Source: Oscillospiraceae bacterium
GTDB taxonomy: Bacteria > Bacillota > Clostridia > Oscillospirales > Oscillospiraceae
Assembly: GCA_017435245.1 (NCBI GenBank)
Contig: JAFSFK010000163.1
Span: forward strand, 1-22,760
DNA length: 22,760 bases
Direction: 5' to 3'
Shown: positions 1 to 6,614 of the stretch, piece after piece
Position numbering within the stretch: the stretch's first letter is position 1
How the letters are laid out: every line of letters begins with the position of its first letter
Notes under the pieces: model-generated
Databases searched by the model: none
Seen by the model: only the letters and a program-made list of their open reading frames with translations
Told to the model about the DNA's origin: nothing
Position numbers and translations under genes: made by a program

Positions 1-290
1 AGGGACTGATTTTCTGGCTGCAGAGATTCCGCCGCTTAGATACAACGAAAAAAGAACACAAGCAGAGACTCATTGACAGCTTCGTGAATGCAGTGTATGT
101 ATATGACGATAAGCTGGTTCTGACCTTTAACTACAACGAAGCAAATACTACCGTTACTCTTGATGAGGTAAATGGTTCGATTATAGAATGCTCTGGCGCA
201 CCAAAAAAAGAGGACACCGTTGGGGTCCTCTTTTTTTTGGTGGGAGAGATGTTAGGACTCGAAAGGCCGGCCTTCGCAAAGCGAAGGTAA
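1..290 (+). CDS. Large serine recombinase, C-terminal fragment (5' end outside window)
   Basis: The reading frame is open from base 3 to the TAA at 288-290. The residues resemble the extreme C-terminus of large serine site-specific recombinases of Firmicutes integrative elements: a basic segment (FWLQRFRRLDTTKKEHKQR), then LIDSFVNAVYVYDD and a beta-rich KLVLTFNYNEANTTVTLDEVNGS. Such enzymes integrate and excise conjugative elements or prophages; the catalytic domain would lie to the left. Family members commonly end shortly after a CSGAP-like motif, seen here near 190-202. The last ~30 residues are instead read through a palindromic terminator and the hairpin element behind it, so the tail is probably not ancestral. 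This suggests that the original stop was lost at an integration junction or by local rearrangement. The family call is fairly safe; the exact element type is unknown. Confidence 0.75.
   Translation, partial: GLIFWLQRFRRLDTTKKEHKQRLIDSFVNAVYVYDDKLVLTFNYNEANTTVTLDEVNGSIIECSGAPKKEDTVGVLFFLVGEMLGLERPAFAKRR
199..242 (+). terminator. Long palindromic terminator after the recombinase
   Basis: CACC plus seven A and GAGGAC (199-215) face GTCCTC plus eight T and GGTG (225-242) around a 9-nt loop. This gives an almost continuous 17-bp stem with a U-rich 3' arm, usable on either strand. It lies inside the open frame of the recombinase fragment, which argues that the coding end there is not original. Confidence 0.8.
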
Positions 291-333
291 GAAACAGTCC
301 GGTGGACTGTTTCTTAGGCCGTGGGAGAGTCCT
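254..333. repeat. Branched inverted-repeat element (three-way-junction-like)
   Basis: Nested perfect complementarities are visible. AGGACTC (254-260) pairs with GAGTCCT (327-333), and GGCC (265-268) with GGCC (317-320). Inside sit two hairpins: CCTTCGC/GCGAAGG (271-277/281-287, loop AAA) and GAAACAGTCC/GGACTGTTTC (291-300/304-313, loop GGT). Almost every base is in a stem. It could be a dispersed structured repeat or a small structured RNA. No protein-coding content is credible here; the short frames crossing it on both strands are by-products. Confidence 0.6.
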
Positions 334-377
334 TTCATTACAAGACGCATCCGGTAAGGATGTGGATTGTGATGAAA
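333..377. repeat. Additional hairpin next to the branched element
   Basis: TTTCATTACA (333-342) pairs with TGTGATGAAA (368-377) over ten positions with one G-T wobble. An inner stem CATCC/GGATG (348-352/358-362) sits within. It abuts the branched element at 254-333, so 199-377 forms an uninterrupted train of hairpins. Confidence 0.5.
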
Positions 378-394
378 CACAGAGGTAATAAGAC

Positions 395-421
395 AAAAAA
401 GACCAGCCCGTTGGGCTGGCC
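395..421 (-). terminator. Terminator of the racemase/ATP-grasp unit
   Basis: Read on the minus strand, CCAGCCC-AAC-GGGCTGG (419-403) is followed by TC and a run of six T (400-395). It starts only a few bases after the ATP-grasp stop codon at 429-431, a canonical intrinsic terminator. Confidence 0.85.
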
Positions 422-428
422 TTTAATT

Positions 429-1448
429 TTACTTCTTAAAGCTAGGCACGATCTCCATGATCTTGGGGAGCATACCGATCTTATCGGGGGTATGGGGCGG
501 CAGCTGCCAGAAGTCGTGGGCGCAGTAGGTATTGCCCTCGATAATCACAGGGCCGTTGGCAGTAATGGCAACATCCCAGCCCACATAGCGGATCTGGGGA
601 ACTACCAGAGAGGCATCCAGGCACATCTGCACCGCCTCCTTAACAAAGGGGAACTGATAACCGGGCAGCTTGATGTGGGTATTGGGGTGCTCCTCATAAA
701 TGATACCCAGGGTGGTATCGCCGGAGTGGGGCGCGAACAGGTACTTGCCGGTCTCCAGATCCACAGGAGCAAACATACAGTTATTATCAATGATACTGCC
801 GTTGAGGCCGATCTTATGGACAGCGTACAGGCAGTTAGGCTTGCCGTCATCGCCCAACAGGGTGATGATACGCATGGAGTTACAGGCATTGTCGTAAAGC
901 TTAGCAACATCAGGGTGATTGACGATCACATCCTCGATGGTGTACAGGTTCTTTTCCTTCAGATAATCGTAAAGTGCCTGCACGTTCTCAAAGTCCGCAA
1001 TGTTCAGACGCTCGCAGCCCTTACCGCAGGTCAGGTCACGCATCTTACAGAAGATACGGTCCTTGCCCTCAATGAATTTTGCAACGTCCTCCACAGTGGC
1101 GTTGGTCAGCTCCAGATAGCTTCTGCCGGTATAGTCACCGAAGGTGGCGTAGAACTCGTCCTTATTGTCAAACAGGTGGCAGTAGTCCAGGTCATTGAGG
1201 TACATATTCAGCTTCTTGCTGATGAACCGGGTGACGTAGGTCTTGCGCTGTGCAGCGTTCAGTTCGTAGAAATTGAAGATCTGGTAGTCATAGTAGCCTG
1301 CACCGTAACGCATCAGGCACCAAGCCATGTCGAACATGATCCCCAGCTTGCTTTTGCCGGAACGTTCATGGACTACGTTGACAGTTTCAAAAAACTTCTG
1401 AAAACTGGCATTTTTCAGCACTCTCAGAAAATAACCCTTTTCCTTCAT
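429..1448 (-). CDS. Sugar-transfer-associated ATP-grasp family protein (carboxylate-amine ligase-like)
   Basis: The 339-residue protein resembles the ATPgrasp_ST family (PF14397, related to alpha-L-glutamate ligases). ATP-grasp enzymes activate a carboxylate as acyl-phosphate and join it to an amine or similar nucleophile. Visible signs are a lysine/glycine-rich nucleotide segment near residues 134-145 (FCKMRDLTCGKG), a hinge YTIEDVI (169-175), and the metal-binding end GWDVAITANGPVIIEGN (290-306) with D292, E304 and N306. There is no signal peptide, so it is cytoplasmic. Start: the first ATG (1454) lies only 1-2 nt from AGGAG, whereas ATG 1448 has AGGAG at 7 nt, so 1448 is chosen. It lies 12 bp behind the alanine racemase and shares its promoter. 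The substrate is unknown; the neighbouring aminotransferase and racemase hint at an amino-acid substrate (inference). Confidence 0.8.
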   Translation of the reverse strand: MKEKGYFLRVLKNASFQKFFETVNVVHERSGKSKLGIMFDMAWCLMRYGAGYYDYQIFNFYELNAAQRKTYVTRFISKKLNMYLNDLDYCHLFDNKDEFYATFGDYTGRSYLELTNATVEDVAKFIEGKDRIFCKMRDLTCGKGCERLNIADFENVQALYDYLKEKNLYTIEDVIVNHPDVAKLYDNACNSMRIITLLGDDGKPNCLYAVHKIGLNGSIIDNNCMFAPVDLETGKYLFAPHSGDTTLGIIYEEHPNTHIKLPGYQFPFVKEAVQMCLDASLVVPQIRYVGWDVAITANGPVIIEGNTYCAHDFWQLPPHTPDKIGMLPKIMEIVPSFKK

Positions 1449-1460
1449 TCTCATTCTCCT

Positions 1461-2576
1461 TTATTCGTAAACTCTGGGGACTCGCTTGGATACGCCGCAG
1501 ACGATCTCATCCACATTGGCGCCGATCAGGTCCGCCATCCACAAAATACTTACATCATCGTCCAGCAGAGAAACCGTATCTCCCCGCTTTACACCGTCAA
1601 TATCGGTGACATCCACCATAAACTGATCCATGCATACACGACCGATAATGGGTGCGTCCTGCCCGTGGATCCGCACCTTGCCCAGATTGGAAAGGCGGCG
1701 GCTGTAACCATCGGCAAAGCCAACGGGGATGGTGGCGATCTTTGTGGGGCGCTGGGTGGTGTAGGTTCCGCCGTAGCCAACTTCCGTACCGGCAGGCACT
1801 TCCTTTACAAGAGCGACCACCGTATACCAGTGCATCACCTGCTTGATATCTTCTTTTTCCCAGAGGTCATTATCAACAGGGTTCAAGCCAAACAGAATAT
1901 CCCCTGCCCGGACTGCATCCAGCTGTGCCTCAGGCCGCAGAAGGATCGCCGGGGAGTTGGAAATATGCTTTAAAGGAATGTGGATGCCGTTACTTTCCAG
2001 TAGCTCCAGCATCTTAAGGTACTTGTCCATTTGAACTGCCGCAATTTTTCCGTCCGGTTCGTCTGCCCGGGAGAAGTGGGTAAACGCACCTTCAATGCAC
2101 AGATGCTCCATAGCAGCAATTTGCTGTACAGCATCCAGAGATGTTTCATTGGCAGGAAGTCCGATTCGGCTCATACCGGTATCAAACTTTAGGTGGATCG
2201 GCTGACGAACACCTCTATCCCCTGCCAGTTCATTCAGCTTGGCAGCCGTTTCCACAGAAAAAATCGTGGGTGTCAATCGGTGTTCGATCACATTGGGAAG
2301 GTCCGCATCACAGGTATCGCCCAAAATCAAAATCGGTTCCAGGCAGCCTGCATCACGGAGCATCTTGCCTTCGTCCCAGATAGCAACCGCAAAACGCCGG
2401 ATCCCGTTGTCCCGGAGCGTGGGATAAATAGCTGCCAGACCGTGACCGTATCCGTCACCCTTCAGTACCGCCATAATCTCGCAACCATCCTTTAATCGGT
2501 TACGGATGTTTTCAATATTATGCTTTAGAGCATCCAGACGAATCACCGCCTGTGTGCGTTGGTTCATTCTTCTCAA
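1461..2576 (-). CDS. alr: Alanine racemase family protein (PLP, fold III)
   Basis: The enzyme interconverts L- and D-amino acids, classically alanine for peptidoglycan. Numbering from the internal ATG at 2567 (368 aa, usual family length), the PLP lysine is K36 in AVLKGDGYGHG, where most Alr have KANAYGHG. The opposing catalytic tyrosine is Y265 in VGYGGTY, with VGFADGYSRRL (282-292) and RVCMDQFMVDVTDI (310-323) following. Start: AGGAG at 2588-2584 is 7 nt from a TTG at 2576 but 16 nt from the ATG at 2567. I therefore annotate the TTG, adding three residues; ATG 2567 remains possible. Much longer upstream starts would include promoter sequence. The gene has its own sigma-A promoter and is followed 12 bp later by the ATP-grasp gene. 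Alanine is the default substrate, but serine or another amino acid is not excluded. Confidence 0.92.
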   Translation of the reverse strand: MRRMNQRTQAVIRLDALKHNIENIRNRLKDGCEIMAVLKGDGYGHGLAAIYPTLRDNGIRRFAVAIWDEGKMLRDAGCLEPILILGDTCDADLPNVIEHRLTPTIFSVETAAKLNELAGDRGVRQPIHLKFDTGMSRIGLPANETSLDAVQQIAAMEHLCIEGAFTHFSRADEPDGKIAAVQMDKYLKMLELLESNGIHIPLKHISNSPAILLRPEAQLDAVRAGDILFGLNPVDNDLWEKEDIKQVMHWYTVVALVKEVPAGTEVGYGGTYTTQRPTKIATIPVGFADGYSRRLSNLGKVRIHGQDAPIIGRVCMDQFMVDVTDIDGVKRGDTVSLLDDDVSILWMADLIGANVDEIVCGVSKRVPRVYE

Positions 2577-2631
2577 GGACCTTCTCCTCTTTTCACGAAA
2601 AATACAGACAATTATCAAACTTTCCTGCGCT

Positions 2632-2660
2632 ACTATACCATAATCATCCCATAAAATCAA
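2632..2660 (-). promoter_or_regulatory. Sigma-A promoter of racemase/ATP-grasp operon
   Basis: On the minus strand, TTGATT (2660-2655), a 17-bp spacer and TATAGT (2637-2632) lie about 55 bp before the racemase start. The -35 box begins right at the base of the hairpin at 2661-2688, so termination of the aminotransferase transcript and initiation of this one share sequence. Confidence 0.8.
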
Positions 2661-2688
2661 GTGCAGGCATCCCTGCGGATGCCTGCAC
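2661..2688 (-). terminator. Terminator-like hairpin after the EctB-like gene
   Basis: A perfect palindromic stem GTGCAGGCATCC/GGATGCCTGCAC with a CTG-type loop starts 7 bases after the aminotransferase stop. The minus-strand tail is TTGATTTTAT, T-rich but interrupted because it doubles as the -35 region of the next promoter, so termination may be partial. Confidence 0.7.
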
Positions 2689-2695
2689 AACAGGA

Positions 2696-3958
2696 TTACT
2701 GATTTGCAAGAACCTCGATGAAGGCCTCCTTGACGATGGCAAGACCCTTCAGCAGCAGCTCGTCGTCGATAACCAGAGTAGGCATCATCTTAACCACGCA
2801 GCTATCACGACCGGCACGCTCCAGGATCAGGCCCTTACGGAAGCAAGCCTGGATCACAGCCTTGCTAAAGGGGTCGCCGCCCAACTTGGAGCAATCAACA
2901 CCCCACATAAGACCGATTCCACGGTGGCTCAAACGGGAGTCAAGGGGCAGGATCTCATTCTTAATGAAATCTTCAATGATAACTGCCTTGCGCTGTACTT
3001 CCTTATCCAGCTGATGCTCTACCATATACTCCAGCGCAGCCTTACCGGCCACGAATGCCAGCTGATTGCCCCGGAAGGTACCATTGTGCTCCGCAGGCTG
3101 CCAGATATCCAGCTTGGGATTAATGAGCAGCAAGGACATGGGCATACCGATACCGCCAATGGACTTGGACAGGGTCACCATATCCGGCTTGATACCGCCC
3201 CGCTCGAAAGAGAAGAAGGTACCGGTACGGCAGCAGCCTGCCTGGATATCGTCCACGATCAGCAGGATGCCGTTATCATCACAGAACTTACGGCAGTCTG
3301 CCAGGAACTCAGGGGCAAAGGGATAGATGCCACCCTCCGCCTGCACAGTCTCCATAATCAGTGCGGCGGGCTTTGCAATACCGGAATGGTCATCGTCCAG
3401 CATTCTCTGCATATAGGCGATCACGTCCAGCTCAGGGAACATATAAGGTGCGGGAATGTGGGTGCAGTTACCCAGTGTAACACCGGCAGCATCCCGGGCA
3501 TAGGCCTCGGTAGTCAGGGACAGTGCGCCCAAGGACATACCATGGAAGCAGCCCATGAATGCCCAGACATTGCTCCGTCCGGTGACCTTACGGGCAAGCT
3601 TCAGCGCAGCTTCCACAGAGTTAGTACCCGTGGGTCCGCAGCACATCACCCGGTAGTCAAGATCTCTGGGCTTCAGGATCTTCTCCTGCAGGGTCTCCAG
3701 AAATGCACGCTTGGCAGGGGTATACATATCCATACCGTGCAAAATCCCGTCGGACTGGAGGTACTCGATCAGTGCATTACGGATATAGTCATTATTATGA
3801 CCATAGTTCAAAGCACCGGCACCACAGAAAAAGTCAATATACGCATTTCCCTCTTCATCGTACATCATCGCTCCCTTGCCCTTGCTGAAAACAGCAGGAA
3901 AGTTGCGGCAGTAAGAGCGAACAGAGGACTCATATTTTTCAAATGCAGCGTTATTCAT
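2696..3958 (-). CDS. Class III aminotransferase, EctB-like (diaminobutyrate--2-oxoglutarate aminotransferase family)
   Basis: This 420-aa PLP enzyme matches the length and motifs of EctB-type omega-aminotransferases, which make L-2,4-diaminobutyrate from aspartate semialdehyde using glutamate. Visible motifs are FFCGAGALNYGHN (43-55), the phosphate-binding GPTGTNSVEAALKLAR (108-123), CFHGMSLGALS (137-147), the PLP-pyridine VDDIQAGCCRTG (235-246) and the Schiff-base lysine K265 in TLSKSIGG. Start: ATG 3958 is preceded by AAGGGAAG at good spacing; an ATG ten codons upstream lacks this. It has its own strong promoter and ends in a hairpin. No ectA or ectC is nearby, so ectoine synthesis is unlikely and the product or partner pathway is open. 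Another omega-amino acid could be the true substrate. Confidence 0.85.
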   Translation of the reverse strand: MNNAAFEKYESSVRSYCRNFPAVFSKGKGAMMYDEEGNAYIDFFCGAGALNYGHNNDYIRNALIEYLQSDGILHGMDMYTPAKRAFLETLQEKILKPRDLDYRVMCCGPTGTNSVEAALKLARKVTGRSNVWAFMGCFHGMSLGALSLTTEAYARDAAGVTLGNCTHIPAPYMFPELDVIAYMQRMLDDDHSGIAKPAALIMETVQAEGGIYPFAPEFLADCRKFCDDNGILLIVDDIQAGCCRTGTFFSFERGGIKPDMVTLSKSIGGIGMPMSLLLINPKLDIWQPAEHNGTFRGNQLAFVAGKAALEYMVEHQLDKEVQRKAVIIEDFIKNEILPLDSRLSHRGIGLMWGVDCSKLGGDPFSKAVIQACFRKGLILERAGRDSCVVKMMPTLVIDDELLLKGLAIVKEAFIEVLANQ

Positions 3959-4011
3959 AATATTTCTTCCCTTAATTATCAGATTCAATTATCGCCATTA
4001 AAGGCAGACGC

Positions 4012-4040
4012 ATTATAACACAAACAGTCTCATAAATCAA
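4012..4040 (-). promoter_or_regulatory. Sigma-A promoter of the EctB-like gene
   Basis: TTGATT (4040-4035), 17-bp spacer and TATAAT (4017-4012) on the minus strand. The -35 box is one base from the stop codon of the upstream GtrA-like gene (4042-4044). No terminator lies between, so read-through from upstream can add to this promoter. Confidence 0.85.
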
Positions 4041-4041
4041 G

Positions 4042-4479
4042 CTAAGATGCATCTAAACCGGTATTCGGCTTGTGAAATACCAGCAGTTTACTGGAAATAT
4101 AATTCAAAATGACCACAAAAATACTGGTTAGGATCTTCATCACAACCCCATTCCAGGCAAGAATGTCCACGCACAAGTAAAGAAGCAGTGTCTCCAGTAC
4201 CCCGGATCCAACACGGCAACCAACGAATTTCCCGAGCTCCGGGAGGACCGTTTTGGCAGTCCAGTCATTGCTTTTAAATACAAAAGGTTTGTTGGTCAGA
4301 TATGCAAATGCCACCGCCGCCACCCAAGCTACAGCATTGCTCAGGGCCGCCGACAGGTGCAGCCAGTGAAACAGCGGCATATATACCAAAAAATTCACAA
4401 GGGTCGTCAAACCGCCGAAAAACAAATAGGCAAGGATGTCCCAATGCTTATTTATGAGAATTTTCAGTTTGTGCAACAT
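4042..4479 (-). CDS. GtrA-like small membrane protein
   Basis: This 145-aa protein has four predicted membrane segments (about residues 15-35, 38-57, 80-102 and 108-130). It also has the GtrA-family signature: a FFGGLTTLVNFLVY first helix, then AYLTNKPFVFKS between helices 2 and 3, and a terminal NYISSKLLVFHK. GtrA proteins are thought to move lipid-linked sugars across the membrane, or to assist glycosyltransferases that use them. No glycosyltransferase is adjacent, so its partner is unknown. Start: ATG 4479 has AGGAGG seven bases upstream; an ATG eight codons earlier overlaps the LUD gene and has no such site. It follows the LUD gene by 20 bp and is probably co-transcribed with it. Confidence 0.88.
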   Translation of the reverse strand: MLHKLKILINKHWDILAYLFFGGLTTLVNFLVYMPLFHWLHLSAALSNAVAWVAAVAFAYLTNKPFVFKSNDWTAKTVLPELGKFVGCRVGSGVLETLLLYLCVDILAWNGVVMKILTSIFVVILNYISSKLLVFHKPNTGLDAS

Positions 4480-4499
4480 CGGTCCCCTCCTATCGATTC

Positions 4500-5138
4500 T
4501 CACAGTCCCAGCTCTTCACCAACCAGAATGAATTTAATACGGCCCGCAGGACGGCAATTACGAGTAATGACGATCTGATTGCAAATAGAACACTCACTCT
4601 TGCAATCCCCACAAACGCCGGTCACGGTACAAGGCGTGGCTCCCTCAAAGCGCTGCTGGTTCGTCGGTGCAGCAACTGTTCTGGCTCTATGATATGCCTG
4701 TTCCAGATTATCCATCACTTTATTCATACCAGCTACAACGATCACGGATTTTGGTCCATAGATCAGTGCGGCCACCCGATTGCCGGTGCCATCAATACTG
4801 ACCATTTGACCGTCCAGGCTTAAGGCGTTGGCCCCCATCAAAAAGGTGTCGGCAAACATAATCTGCTGCTGGATCTGCGTCTTTTCTTCAGGCGTTTTGC
4901 AGCTGTCACGGTCAAAAACGTGGTAATTCCCCTTTTTCACCGCATCTGCCAACCCGATCTGCTGCACCGTCAGTGCTCCGCCCCATCCAACGCTGGTGCC
5001 TTCCGGAATCAATTCCAGCGCCTTTGAAAGGGCTTCTTCCTTGTTCGCACAGTAGTATGCCTCAAAATGACGGCTCTGCAGATTTTTTACAAGCAGTTTC
5101 CCTCTTTTTTCAAAATATAATTCTTTAGGTGCAGCCAT
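4500..5138 (-). CDS. LUD-domain protein (LutC/YkgG-like, DUF162 family) with Cys-rich tail
   Basis: The 212-aa protein resembles the LUD family, whose members LutB and LutC take part in oxidising L-lactate; many clostridial stand-alone members have no assigned role. The typical SVGWGGALTVQQIGLADAV (49-67) and the MGANALSLDGQMVSIDGTGNR core (101-121) are present. The C-terminus has five cysteines, C170, C176, C179, C183 and C186, in a CX5CX2CX3CX2C pattern that could bind a metal or iron-sulfur cluster (inference). No lutA or lutB lies in the window. Start ATG 5138 has AGGAG at 8 nt. No promoter is visible between the upstream aminotransferase and this gene; only the hairpin at 5167-5191 separates them. 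Confidence 0.85.
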   Translation of the reverse strand: MAAPKELYFEKRGKLLVKNLQSRHFEAYYCANKEEALSKALELIPEGTSVGWGGALTVQQIGLADAVKKGNYHVFDRDSCKTPEEKTQIQQQIMFADTFLMGANALSLDGQMVSIDGTGNRVAALIYGPKSVIVVAGMNKVMDNLEQAYHRARTVAAPTNQQRFEGATPCTVTGVCGDCKSECSICNQIVITRNCRPAGRIKFILVGEELGL

Positions 5139-5166
5139 AGCACGCTCTCCTCTCAAATCAAAATCA

Positions 5167-5191
5167 GAGGGCGGACATACCGTCCGCCCTC
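5167..5191 (-). terminator. GC-rich hairpin between aminotransferase and LUD gene
   Basis: A perfect 10-bp stem GAGGGCGGAC/GTCCGCCCTC has a 5-nt loop. The following minus-strand sequence TGATTTTGATTT is not a clean U run. With no promoter seen for the LUD gene, the hairpin may be a leaky terminator or a processing site that lowers downstream expression. Confidence 0.6.
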
Positions 5192-5197
5192 AGCATA

Positions 5198-6475
5198 TCA
5201 CACTTCCAGCAGTTTTTCCAGAGCTGCAAGCTTCAAGCAAGTACAGAAGATATCCATAGCCTCCTGCAGTTCCTCAACAGGAGGAAGACTGGGAGCAATC
5301 CGGATATTGCTGTCCTGGGGATCCAGACCATAGGGATAAGTAGCACCGGCAGGTGTCATCTCAACGCCAGCTTCCTTGCAAAGGGCAAGTGCACGCTTAG
5401 CGGTACCTGGCATTGTGTTAAGGCTGACAAAGTAGCCGCCCTTGGGATTGTTCCACTGGGCAAAACCACAGGGTCTGATCTGACATTCCAGCGCCTCGGA
5501 AACCGCACGGAACTTGGGTGCCATAATAGCAGCGTGCTTTTTCATATGCTCGATGGTATGTGCCTTATCCTTCAGATAACGCACGTGGCGCAGCTGATTG
5601 ATCTTATCGTGGGAAATGGTCTGTACGCCGAAAAGCTTTACAAAATAGGCGATATTTGCAGCGGAAGATGCCATAGCGGAGAAACCGCCACCGGCAAAGG
5701 TGACCTTGGAGGTAGAAGCAAATTCGATGACCATATCGGGCTTTCCGGCTTCCTCACACAGGGAAATGATGTCGGGGAACGGAATATACTCCCCTTCAAA
5801 CTCGTGGATACAGTATGCATTATCCCACATGATCACAAAGTCGGGAGCTGCGGGTTTCAGGTTTGCAAACCGGCGGACTGTTGCATCGGAGTAAATAATA
5901 CCGGAAGGATTGGAATACTTGGGAACACACCAAATACCCTTGACCTGAGGATCCTTTACAAGAGATTCCACAACATCCATATCAGGGCCTTCGTCATTCA
6001 TAGGAACAGTGATCAACTCGGCACCAAAGAATTCTGTAATACGGAAATGACGGTCATATCCGGGGCTGGGGCAAAGGAACTTCACCTTCTCCTCCTTGCA
6101 CCAGGGACGCTCACTGTGGAGCAGACCGTGGGTATAAGCACGGGAGATCACGTCAAACATTATGTTCAGGCTGGCAGTACCGCCAATAAAAATATTCTCA
6201 CTCTTGCAGTCAAGAATCTCAGCCCAGTACTCTCTTGCGCACTTCAGACCACACAGTTCGCCATAATTACGGGCATCCACACCGTCAACGATGCAATCTT
6301 CCTTTGTACTTACCGTGGTGAGAAGTTCGGTTGCCAGATCAAGCTGCGCCTTGGCGGGCTTGCCACGTGCCATATTCAGCTTCAAATTCTTTGCCTTACC
6401 GGCATCAAACCGAGCTTTAACACTTTGGTATTCCTGCAGAAGCTCATCACGGCTCATTGCTGCATATATAGACAT
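5198..6475 (-). CDS. Class I aminotransferase, PF12897-type aspartate aminotransferase
   Basis: This 425-aa fold-type I PLP enzyme resembles the aspartate aminotransferase subgroup that includes the Corynebacterium enzyme (PF12897). It would exchange amino groups between aspartate and 2-oxoglutarate. Visible motifs are NMARGKP (34-40), IGGTASLN (98-104), PSPGYDRHF (137-144), PKYSNPSG (185-192), the pyridine-binding MWDNAYCIHEF (216-226) with D218, the Schiff-base lysine K257 in ASTSKVTFAGGG, and the C-terminal arginine in SNIRIAP. AAAGGA lies 8 nt before ATG 6475, and a near-consensus promoter is upstream. It is divergent from the glutamine synthetase, which would supply glutamine from the same nitrogen pool. 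The family call is firm; amino-donor preference is inferred. Confidence 0.9.
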   Translation of the reverse strand: MSIYAAMSRDELLQEYQSVKARFDAGKAKNLKLNMARGKPAKAQLDLATELLTTVSTKEDCIVDGVDARNYGELCGLKCAREYWAEILDCKSENIFIGGTASLNIMFDVISRAYTHGLLHSERPWCKEEKVKFLCPSPGYDRHFRITEFFGAELITVPMNDEGPDMDVVESLVKDPQVKGIWCVPKYSNPSGIIYSDATVRRFANLKPAAPDFVIMWDNAYCIHEFEGEYIPFPDIISLCEEAGKPDMVIEFASTSKVTFAGGGFSAMASSAANIAYFVKLFGVQTISHDKINQLRHVRYLKDKAHTIEHMKKHAAIMAPKFRAVSEALECQIRPCGFAQWNNPKGGYFVSLNTMPGTAKRALALCKEAGVEMTPAGATYPYGLDPQDSNIRIAPSLPPVEELQEAMDIFCTCLKLAALEKLLEV

Positions 6476-6510
6476 ACATTACATCCTTTCTATAAATAGG
6501 AATCATCCAT

Positions 6511-6539
6511 ACTATACACTGTTTTGAAATAAAACGCAA
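6511..6539 (-). promoter_or_regulatory. Sigma-A promoter of the class I aminotransferase
   Basis: TTGCGT (6539-6534), 17-bp spacer, TATAGT (6516-6511) on the minus strand, about 36 bases before the start codon. Confidence 0.75.
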
Positions 6540-6614
6540 CAAGATAATGTGCTTTTTCCTTAACCGGGTGTTTACTTTTTTCTTTACCCTTTCCGAAAAT
6601 AGTATTTTCCCATC

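Noticed and set aside
239-290. A tRNA 3' end on the minus strand (TTCGAGTCC and CTCTCCCACCA look like a T-loop and acceptor with CCA)
   Set aside because: The T-stem partner for CTAAC and a 5' acceptor TGGGAGA are absent on that strand, and the region folds into other perfect hairpins. At most it is a decayed remnant.
321-1973. Long plus-strand open frame of 550 codons
   Set aside because: It runs antisense to the ATP-grasp and racemase genes, which have clear motifs, ribosome sites, promoter and terminator. The antisense product has no recognisable domain.
2696-3958. Ectoine biosynthesis operon
   Set aside because: Only an EctB-like enzyme is present; no EctA acetyltransferase or EctC synthase lies near it.
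2552-4018. Long plus-strand frame opposite the EctB-like gene
   Set aside because: It mirrors a well-supported aminotransferase and shows no ribosome site or family motifs.
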